Assembly: GCF_023721795.1 (NCBI RefSeq)
Contig: NZ_JAMQYE010000001.1
Location: 1,736,001 to 1,800,000 of the forward strand
Direction of reading: 5' to 3'
Source of the DNA: Zeimonas sediminis
GTDB taxonomy: Bacteria > Pseudomonadota > Gammaproteobacteria > Burkholderiales > Burkholderiaceae_E
DNA length: 64,000 bases
In this document: positions 17,108 through 23,481 of the stretch, one piece after another
Layout: every line of letters begins with the position of its first letter
Position numbering within the stretch: the stretch's first letter is position 1
Position numbers and translations under genes: made by a program
Notes under the pieces: generated by a model
Seen by the model: only the letters and a program-made list of their open reading frames with translations
Database searches by the model: none
What the model was told of the DNA's origin: nothing

Positions 17108-17126
17108 CCGAAAATCTGAAAACCTG
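17108..17126 (-). repeat. Inverted copy of the 19-bp motif
   Basis: On the minus strand it reads CAGGTTTTCAGATTTTCGG, sharing the 11-base core CAGGTTTTCAG with 13192-13210 and 17190-17208. With the 17190 copy it forms an inverted pair about 63 bases apart. Confidence 0.55.
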
Positions 17127-17189
17127 CGAACCTGGCCCGGCCGACTCGGTGCGCCGCCAACGGCGACATCGCCCGGTCCAGCGCGAGCC

Positions 17190-17219
17190 CAGGTTTTCAG
17201 GTTTTCAGTTTCCCAGCCC
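17190..17219 (+). repeat. Copy 2 of integrase-module repeat
   Basis: Begins CAGGTTTTCAGGTTTTCAG; 26 of 30 bases match 13192-13221 in direct orientation. It ends 12 bases from the ArdB-like stop codon. It could be an integrase arm site, an iteron or an old attachment site. Confidence 0.6.
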
Positions 17220-17230
17220 GCCGCCGGGCG

Positions 17231-17650
17231 TCAGTCGATCGCCTGCAGGATCGCCCCAGCCTCCGCGTGCTCGAACATGAGCTCCCGCAACAGGTGGTAC
17301 TGCCGCGCACAGGTCTCGGCGAAGACCTCGGGCCCACCGAACGACAGGTGGCTATAGGCATAAAGGCACGCCGTGATGCCCAGCGCATCGGCCGACATCG
17401 CGCCGTCGAAGCCGTTCGGGCTGACCACGCGCATCGCCTGCTCGGACTCCGGCGCCATGTAGAACGCACCGTTGCTCAGCGCGTACATCGCCCAGAGGCC
17501 ACCGGTGTAGTCCGGCGACAACTGCTCGGCCATCGTGAAGATGACCGGCTCCAGGCACATCGGGAACTGCACGCCGAACAGCGCCGCCGGGTGACGGACA
17601 CGCTGACCCTCGTCGAGGGCCATAACTGCTATTGCCGGGCTCGCTTGCAT
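17231..17650 (-). CDS. ArdB/KlcA-type antirestriction protein
   Basis: 139 aa, the usual size for the family. The hallmark block DYTGGLWAMYALSNGAFYMAP is followed by NGFDGAMSADALGITACLYAYS, and by YHLLRELMFEHAEAGAILQAID at the C-terminus, all matching ArdB/KlcA. These proteins inhibit type I restriction enzymes in vivo without binding DNA as a mimic. They are usually carried by plasmids and integrative elements to survive entry into a restricting host. The ATG at 17650 has an AAGGAG site. It is notable that this island also carries a type I restriction locus. Confidence 0.9.
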   Translation of the reverse strand: MQASPAIAVMALDEGQRVRHPAALFGVQFPMCLEPVIFTMAEQLSPDYTGGLWAMYALSNGAFYMAPESEQAMRVVSPNGFDGAMSADALGITACLYAYSHLSFGGPEVFAETCARQYHLLRELMFEHAEAGAILQAID

Positions 17651-17783
17651 CGTGATTTCTCCTTGATTGAATGGGTTGCCCTCCCCTGCTCCCTATCCAC
17701 GTGACATCGCCTCCGCAGCAAAGCGGATCGCGTGATCGAATCGGGGGAACAGTCGGGAGGGGTGAAGCGGAAGGAACTGCGGT

Positions 17784-17828
17784 GTGCTGCGGGGGTACTT
17801 CGTGGGTGCTGCGGGGGGTGCTTCGTGG
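17784..17828. repeat. Short G-rich tandem repeat
   Basis: Two adjacent near-identical units of 22 and 23 bases (beginning GTGCTGCGGGGG and ending CTTCGTGG), followed by a partial third. It lies in the 273-base gap 17651-17923 between two small genes. No gene or hairpin is evident there; a regulatory role or replication slippage are both possible. Confidence 0.5.
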
Positions 17829-17923
17829 GTACTGCTGGGAACGGCGAACTGCGGGGCCTACATGACCTGCCGTGGTGAGAACATCGCGACCGACATTGCG
17901 TCGATGCCGCGTGGCGGGTGGTG

Positions 17924-18091
17924 CTAGTGCGCGAAGCGGTCGGCCGCCTCGTCCGCGGGGATACGCGCAAGCTGCAGCGCGCGATCGTTCACCGCACCGG
18001 CGAACAGCGCATCAGGGACATCGAGGGCCAGCACCGCTGCGATCGCATCGGGAAGGCGGTCCTGGAAGTCCAGGTGGTCAAGGTCGAGCAT
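17924..18091 (-). CDS. Small acidic protein of unknown function
   Basis: 55 aa (MLDLDHLDFQDRLPDAIA...), acidic and probably helical, with no recognised motif. The ATG at 18091 has an AAGGAG site, which is partly inside the end of the preceding small membrane-protein gene; only two bases separate that gene's stop from this ATG. The coupling supports both being real. A longer in-frame reading to 18322 lacks a start site and is not used. Confidence 0.6.
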   Translation of the reverse strand: MLDLDHLDFQDRLPDAIAAVLALDVPDALFAGAVNDRALQLARIPADEAADRFAH

Positions 18092-18093
18092 GG

Positions 18094-18270
18094 CTATCTC
18101 CTTCGGTTGTTGAAGACCCAGGCCGTGAGGCAAAGGGCAAGGACGACGAGCATCGGAATCGGCTGCACCCAGAACAGCAGCGCAGCCAAGGCGAGAAGCG
18201 CCCAGTCCAGAAGGCCGAAGGCCAGGCTGGCGAGCGCGAGGACGGACAGGCTGAGAGCGATCAGCGTCAA
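18094..18270 (-). CDS. Small hydrophobic membrane protein, TTG start
   Basis: 58 aa if started at the TTG at 18270, which has a GGAGG site 5 bases upstream. The translation is almost wholly hydrophobic with two spans (LIALSLSVLALASLAFGLL and a second run LLALAALLFWVQPIPMLVVL) and ends with the basic NNRRR, a typical inside anchor. Its stop codon is two bases before the next ATG. There is no family match by eye. The unusual start and small size make it easy to miss. Confidence 0.55.
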   Translation of the reverse strand: MTLIALSLSVLALASLAFGLLDWALLALAALLFWVQPIPMLVVLALCLTAWVFNNRRR

Positions 18271-18355
18271 GCAGACCTCCGGGTTGGGGTGATAGGGAGA
18301 GGGGCGCGTCCAGGAAGGGCACGACGCGTGAGACGGGAGAGGGACAGGGAAAGGG

Positions 18356-18376
18356 GGGTCGGTATAGGGTCGGTAT
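18356..18376. repeat. Helically phased direct repeat
   Basis: GGGTCGGTAT occurs twice with one base between (18356-18365, 18367-18376), an 11-base period that would put both copies on one face of the helix. It lies about 85 bases upstream of the small membrane-protein start and could be a regulator site. An imperfect hairpin follows at about 18378-18405. Confidence 0.4.
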
Positions 18377-18492
18377 TGCTTTTCGGCTTCATTGCAAAGC
18401 CGGAAACCCGTTACCGTTCAAGGACTATGGAAACTCCAAGCGCCAGCACCAGCGGACACTGACTAGCTGGGAGTGCCAGCCGGAAGGAAGCG

Positions 18493-19062
18493 CTACTTCC
18501 TGGCGCGAGGCTTCCCCGCCGGGACAGGTTTTGTGGTGCCCGGCTTGGTGGTGGCGCCCGGCTTCGAGGCCTTGGCAGGCTTGGCGGCAGTCGGCTTAGG
18601 CAATGCCGCCGCAGGCTTCTTCGCTGCACCGGCCGGCAGCTTCTTCTTCGGGCTCAGCGGCGTGTCCATCATCGCCTCGACCTGCTTCTCGAAGGCCACG
18701 ACGTTGCCGAGCTCCCAGCAGCGGCGTTTGGACGTCGACGGCTGCACCAGGCCCTCGTTCCTGAGCACCGCCATCAGGAAGCCCGGGGTGTTCGTGGACT
18801 TGCCGGTGAACAGCGTGTTCAGCACGCGCGAGGTGAACGGCCCGGCAGGCGGCAGGCGCTCGACGATGTCCGACAGCGGCACCCACTCTTCGCTGAAGAA
18901 GCCCCCGCCCGAGTTGGCGTGGATCTTCAGCTGGATCTCCGAACCCAGGATGCCGACGTGATAGGTCAGCTTCGACTTCCGGGTGATCGACGGGCAGGTC
19001 TCCACAGCAAGGACACGCACCTCGCCTTCGAGCACTGCGGTTGCAGTCTTGTCCTTCTTCAT
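18493..19062 (-). CDS. Unknown protein with histone-H1-like Lys/Ala/Pro tail
   Basis: 189 aa from the ATG at 19062 (AAGGAG site). Residues 1-130 form a globular part of unknown family (CPSITRKSKLTYHVGILGSE, later PGFLMAVLRNEGLVQPSTSKRR). The last 50 or so residues are a Lys/Ala/Pro/Thr repeat tail (KKLPAGAAKKPAAALPKPTA...) like those of bacterial histone-H1-like and nucleoid proteins, which suggests nucleic-acid binding. It is co-directional with the element's other small genes. No catalytic motif is seen. Confidence 0.7.
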   Translation of the reverse strand: MKKDKTATAVLEGEVRVLAVETCPSITRKSKLTYHVGILGSEIQLKIHANSGGGFFSEEWVPLSDIVERLPPAGPFTSRVLNTLFTGKSTNTPGFLMAVLRNEGLVQPSTSKRRCWELGNVVAFEKQVEAMMDTPLSPKKKLPAGAAKKPAAALPKPTAAKPAKASKPGATTKPGTTKPVPAGKPRARK

Positions 19063-19117
19063 GGTCACTCCTTCAGGTTGATGGGATGGATCGCGAAGCC
19101 CTTCACAGGGGTTCCCT

Positions 19118-19492
19118 TCAAATAAGGTGGTCGGATTTGCGCAGTGGCTCGATGAAACTTATGGCCCCCGGGTGTGCACGCAGGACATCCGCCAGGTCGA
19201 CCATGCGCACATCGACTGCGCCAAGCTCAGCCAACTGAAGCTGCGCACGTTCGACGTCGGCGGTCAGTGCCCAACGGGTCTCACCGCCCAAGGTCATCTG
19301 CAGCGCGGTCACGCCAAGCAGCGCCCCGGGGTGTCGCTGCAGCAGCATCAGGAGGGCCAGGCGCTCGGCATCCACGCGGGAATGACCGGCGTCGAACTCG
19401 ACGATCCCGGCGCGCTCCTCGAACCACTCCCGATCGTTCTCGTCCAGGCGCGTCACAAGGTCAGCCACCAGGGCATCAAGGGGTTGTTGCAT
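19118..19492 (-). CDS. Unknown 124-aa element protein
   Basis: 124 aa, acidic and Leu/Ala-rich, mostly helical in appearance (MQQPLDALVADLVTRLDEND, ERLALLMLLQRHPGALLG). No motif recognised. The ATG at 19492 has a GGAGA site 6 bases upstream. It lies between two other small unknown genes on the same strand (55 bases to 19062, 72 bases from 19565), so it is probably part of one transcript starting near 19955. Confidence 0.65.
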   Translation of the reverse strand: MQQPLDALVADLVTRLDENDREWFEERAGIVEFDAGHSRVDAERLALLMLLQRHPGALLGVTALQMTLGGETRWALTADVERAQLQLAELGAVDVRMVDLADVLRAHPGAISFIEPLRKSDHLI

Positions 19493-19564
19493 TCGGTCTC
19501 CGGAAATGAGAACGCCACCTCGATGGGTGGCGCTCAGGGGTTAAGGGAGAGGGGTCGTGGCGGC

Positions 19565-19954
19565 TTAGGGTGCAGCGGTCGCATAGGTCTCGCAGAAGTT
19601 GAGCAGCTCGGCGCTGATGCCGTCCTGCTTGGGGATGAAGATGACGATGCCGAAGTCACCGTCGCCGGGGACGATCACAAGCTCGTAGAACCCGGGGTGC
19701 TCCTCCAGGATTTCAAAGCCCGGGGTGAACCCGTCGTCGCCGAAGCGGGTGCCGTCCCAGGGGTCCCGGAGGATTACGCAGCCGAGTGCCTGCTCCAGCT
19801 GCTCAACGGTGTCGCCTGGCTCGACCACGACGACGGGGCCGTGAAGGTCCGGGTCGTAGTCCTCGCCGTCGGTCATGTCGGCGATGCGCTGCTGGGCGAT
19901 CGGGAGGATGTCGGGAAAGGCCGCGGGGACTTCGGGATCATGCAAAACGAGCAT
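19565..19954 (-). CDS. Unknown acidic 129-aa element protein
   Basis: 129 aa, strongly acidic (DMTDGEDYDPDLHGP, VVVVEPGDTVEQLEQALGC) with beta-strand-like valine runs in the C-terminal half (YELVIVPGDGDFGIVIFIPK). Not recognised. The ATG at 19954 has a GGAGGT site; the longer frame to 20137 overlaps the divergent nuclease gene and is rejected. It appears to be the first gene of the minus-strand small-gene series, divergent from the defence operon at 20118 across a 163-base region that must hold both promoters. Confidence 0.7.
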   Translation of the reverse strand: MLVLHDPEVPAAFPDILPIAQQRIADMTDGEDYDPDLHGPVVVVEPGDTVEQLEQALGCVILRDPWDGTRFGDDGFTPGFEILEEHPGFYELVIVPGDGDFGIVIFIPKQDGISAELLNFCETYATAAP

Positions 19955-20117
19955 GTATTGACCTCCGTTTGTCGTATTGGAATGGGCCAGGCTTGACCCG
20001 GAATTGCCTTGTCGGAAAACTCCTAGAGGGAAAGCAAACACCGACCGACCTGGACCGGCTGGCCTTGAAGCAATGCGTGGGTGGGCGGAGAACGCTGCCG
20101 CACAGGGGGAGACACGA

Positions 20118-21704
20118 ATGATCTCGGAAGGACTCATCCGGACCTATTTCGAAGCTGATCGCTCCGCGGTGAAACAGCGGTACGACCTGCTTTTCCCTGC
20201 CGCCTCGAAACGCGCGGCCCTGAGCGGCATTGAAGCCAAGGCGCCGAGCAAGAAGAGATCGGGGAGTTCGGCGGCCCAAGACCTTCCCCCCGCCGAGCCG
20301 ATGGAACCGCTCCCCGAGGGCGCGTCATTGCGCGATCTCACGAAGGCGGTCTTGCGAAACCTCGGGAGGATGCTGCACTTGCCAAAGGAGAGCACGGAAG
20401 AGTTGCAGAGTGCGAGCCTTGAACTTGGGATCTTTGACACTGGCGCGCTCGTGCATTTCCTAAACGAACTCAATGGAAATGGCACGACGAACGAGTACGT
20501 TCTTGAGGGGCTCACGCTCCTCCTTGGCCCGAAGCTCGCGACTGCGATCGTTCACAACTGGGCGCCGCTCGCCTGCTTTCCCGTTGACACCGATTTGCCT
20601 TATCCGCGCCTGAAAGCGCAGTTCCGGGCGGCGGGGATTGAATACGACGACGGCGAGCAGCATCTGACAGCAAGCGTCTTAATCAACATCTCTTACGCTG
20701 TTAGTGACTATCTCCAGAAACACAAGCTTGAACCCTGGCAGGTTTGGGCCCTCGTCTACGACCTAGGGCCGCGGCTCTTGCCTGAGCAGCGCCCATTCCC
20801 GACGGATCCGCCCCCAAGAATTTGGCTAACAGCCGCCGGCCCCGAAAACTACGCATCGGTCGACGCACATCAGCCAACGGATCGAGAGGTTTGGTCGGCG
20901 AACCCAAGAGCAAAGTACGGCGACTTGTTACTGATGTACTGTCGCGCTCCGAGATCTGCGATCGTCGGCGTCTATCGCTGCATGGCAGACGCCTACCGCG
21001 ACCCGCTCAATCAATATTGGACCGGTGTGTGGACGGAGATCGGGGAGAAGCTGCCCCTTCCGTACATCACCTTCGCGGAAATGCGAAGTGATCCAATTCT
21101 CAAGAACTGGGCGATGGTCAAAATGCAGTTTCAGGGGCTAATGAAGCATGCAATCCCAGACGAGTACTGGAAGCGACTGCAGGAGATGGTCGCCGCCAAG
21201 GACGCCAACGCGGGAGCACTGCTATCTGCCTATGCAGCCTCGGCCACTGGCGTCCGTCTGTTGCGCACATCCCCAGGGGAGATGACGGAGAAGGACTTCG
21301 AAGACACCGTCCTGCTTCCACTCCTCGGTCGGCTCGGTTGGCAGCTCGGGAAGTCATTGGATCGGCAAATCGAGATGCCGATCAAGGTTGGTTCCGGCCG
21401 CCCCATCCTCGCCCGCGCTGACATCGTGGGCTACAAAGGGCCCCTGGGCTCAGACGTCGCAATTGTGATCGAAAGCAAGCGATCGATCCGAAACTCGGCG
21501 GAGTTGGAGCAGGCGATGCTTCAAGCGGAGTCCTACGCGGGCAGACTCCGATGCACCCGGTTCGCTGTCGCTGCGCCCGAAGGGATCTGGGTGTACGAAA
21601 TGTCGTTCCCGAGCCAGAGCCGCGCCCTGACGGATCAGCCTGTTCCTCTGGAGGAAAAAAGCGTCGGCCGCCTTCGTGAGTTGCTCGGGCGGCGCAATGG
21701 CTGA
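20118..21704 (+). CDS. EVE-domain protein fused to a PD-(D/E)XK nuclease domain
   Basis: 528 aa from the ATG at 20118 (GGGGGAGA site). Residues 1-230 are an unknown helical region. Residues about 235-358 are an EVE (PUA-like) domain: RIWLTAAGPENY, KYGDLLLMYC, SAIVGVYRC and LPLPYITFAEMRSDPILKN. Residues about 390-495 form a restriction-type nuclease like HsdR N-termini, with Asp435 in LARADIVGY and Glu452-x-Lys454 in VIESKRS. EVE domains read modified bases, so this is probably a modification-dependent or modification-guided nuclease. It is the first gene of a four-gene operon and divergent from 19954. Confidence 0.85.
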   Translation: MISEGLIRTYFEADRSAVKQRYDLLFPAASKRAALSGIEAKAPSKKRSGSSAAQDLPPAEPMEPLPEGASLRDLTKAVLRNLGRMLHLPKESTEELQSASLELGIFDTGALVHFLNELNGNGTTNEYVLEGLTLLLGPKLATAIVHNWAPLACFPVDTDLPYPRLKAQFRAAGIEYDDGEQHLTASVLINISYAVSDYLQKHKLEPWQVWALVYDLGPRLLPEQRPFPTDPPPRIWLTAAGPENYASVDAHQPTDREVWSANPRAKYGDLLLMYCRAPRSAIVGVYRCMADAYRDPLNQYWTGVWTEIGEKLPLPYITFAEMRSDPILKNWAMVKMQFQGLMKHAIPDEYWKRLQEMVAAKDANAGALLSAYAASATGVRLLRTSPGEMTEKDFEDTVLLPLLGRLGWQLGKSLDRQIEMPIKVGSGRPILARADIVGYKGPLGSDVAIVIESKRSIRNSAELEQAMLQAESYAGRLRCTRFAVAAPEGIWVYEMSFPSQSRALTDQPVPLEEKSVGRLRELLGRRNG

Positions 21705-21831
21705 CCTGGCAACTCTGAACCCATGTTCTGCGATTAGGAATCACTGCAGATTGAGACGCTTCCTCGGTTGGCAGGCGCCTCTCCCGAGGTCAATCACAGG
21801 CTCGGATTCGTTCTCGCTCGGAGGCTGCTGA

Positions 21832-23481
21832 ATGAAGGTTGAAACAGCCTGGGTTTCACCACCGCAAGCGATCGGCGGTCTCGATCATCTCGGCACACAA
21901 GCTCCGTGCATCTTGGTCTACGGTCAGTTGCTGCCTGGGATCACCAACGTCACCGATCGCGCGCGTTATTACTCGTTCTATCCCTGGCTGATTTGGTCAT
22001 TTGACCAACGGTACGCCAAAGACGACGAGGCGCGATTCGTGGAGTTCTTCCGTCGCGCAGATTGCCTGTTCACACTTATCTCCGAGCGTCACGCCCGAAA
22101 GACCGACGGCATCAACGAGCGACACGGCGTCGCGATGGTCGGGAGAAACCAACTGACGCCGGCACTGGATCGCCTGGAGAAGGGCGAGCCCATGGTCCTT
22201 TCGAAATACACATCGCAAGAGTCGCCTCAGCGCTATTTCAAGAATCCGTTAGGCGGTCTTTCCCAGTATTACGCGGGGACCTTGAGCGAACTGCAGCTGA
22301 TGGATGCCTCTACCAAGCCGTGGATCAAGTACACGAAGGAGTTGGGCGCACCTCTAGCTCAGCAGGTGGAGTCGCATATCAACGCCAACCGGTTCTGGCA
22401 GGTGGTCGAGAGCGACAGCGTCACGGCTGAAGACCTTGACTCCTTAAGTGACCTGTGTGCGTGCCAGCTGCCTCGCAGCGCCGATGAGCGCAATACGCTT
22501 GTCGATCTATTTTTCGATCGAACCAACTCTCACGCACAAGAAGGGCTTCAGCGCAGACGCTCACTTGGGCTCATTCTGCATCTGGCCCGTTCGCTCCCAA
22601 AGGATCATGACCTAACGGAATCAGTTTTTCGGGCATGCACGTATTCGGGAGCGCTGCCAGGGCGCACCCCCTGGACGGTGCCCGAGGCATTGCGCCACAC
22701 ACTGGCCTGTTGGACGGTATATCAACGAAACGATCTGCTGTCTGTGGCTTGTCAGACGATATTTGGGTTGTCGCTTCGTGAACTGGACACCCAAGACGCC
22801 GCTCAGAGGATCGCCCATGGGTCGATCGAATCCTTCGCTGAAGCCTTCTCCAAGAGCATGCCTGTTTCGGCCGTCGCCCGAAGCCTGAACGCCAATTTGA
22901 TGGGCGATTTCCTAGACCAGCTCACCAAGTCCATGCCCCCCGTCGACTTCTGGGAACATGAGGAGCATGAGGTACAGGTTGCGCTCCGAATGTTGGCCGC
23001 CTGGCCTCAAGGCGACGATCTCCAGGGGATGCTCAGACGAGCGGTGACCGTCCTGGCCTTGTTGGCCTGCCGCGACGACGCCTCTCTACCGCCTTACGGC
23101 GATGTCGCCATGCCACCCGAAGCGCTCGCTGACTATCCGATCAACTTGGCGAGTTTTAGAGCCCGGGTTGCAGCGTGGCGACCCATGAATTTTTCGGCGT
23201 TCATCGCCGATCTCGTTACGTGGTGCCTTAGTACACATCTGCGAGTTGCGCTGCGCAAGCTGAGGCACTCTGGGCGGTCGACCTTCCACCTGCGACCTTC
23301 CGAGCGCGGCCTGGAAGTTGTTGGCGAAATACCGCCACCGGCTGCGACCACTCCGCGCTTCCGTCAGGCGGTTCAGATTCTGCGCGATATTGGTGCTCTA
23401 ACTCGCGACGCGTCACCGCCGAGCCGCCAGACCAGGCCATCGAGCCTCGGGATATCGCTGATGGCGGAATCGAGTGTTTGA
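21832..23481 (+). CDS. Unknown 549-aa protein of candidate defence operon
   Basis: 549 aa; I do not recognise the family. The N-terminus has a strongly patterned segment (AIGGLDHLGTQAPCILVYGQ, then GITNVTDRARYYSFYPWLIW, residues about 12-55), which looks like a conserved core; the rest is helical with no P-loop, HxK or nuclease signature visible. The ATG at 21832 has a GGAGG site. It lies 127 bases after the EVE-nuclease gene, and its stop overlaps the PLD gene start by 8 bases, so the products are probably made in fixed ratio and may form a complex. Confidence 0.8.
   Translation: MKVETAWVSPPQAIGGLDHLGTQAPCILVYGQLLPGITNVTDRARYYSFYPWLIWSFDQRYAKDDEARFVEFFRRADCLFTLISERHARKTDGINERHGVAMVGRNQLTPALDRLEKGEPMVLSKYTSQESPQRYFKNPLGGLSQYYAGTLSELQLMDASTKPWIKYTKELGAPLAQQVESHINANRFWQVVESDSVTAEDLDSLSDLCACQLPRSADERNTLVDLFFDRTNSHAQEGLQRRRSLGLILHLARSLPKDHDLTESVFRACTYSGALPGRTPWTVPEALRHTLACWTVYQRNDLLSVACQTIFGLSLRELDTQDAAQRIAHGSIESFAEAFSKSMPVSAVARSLNANLMGDFLDQLTKSMPPVDFWEHEEHEVQVALRMLAAWPQGDDLQGMLRRAVTVLALLACRDDASLPPYGDVAMPPEALADYPINLASFRARVAAWRPMNFSAFIADLVTWCLSTHLRVALRKLRHSGRSTFHLRPSERGLEVVGEIPPPAATTPRFRQAVQILRDIGALTRDASPPSRQTRPSSLGISLMAESSV

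Noticed and set aside
17784-17828. CRISPR array
   Set aside because: The repeats are directly adjacent without spacers, there are only two units, and no cas gene is present.
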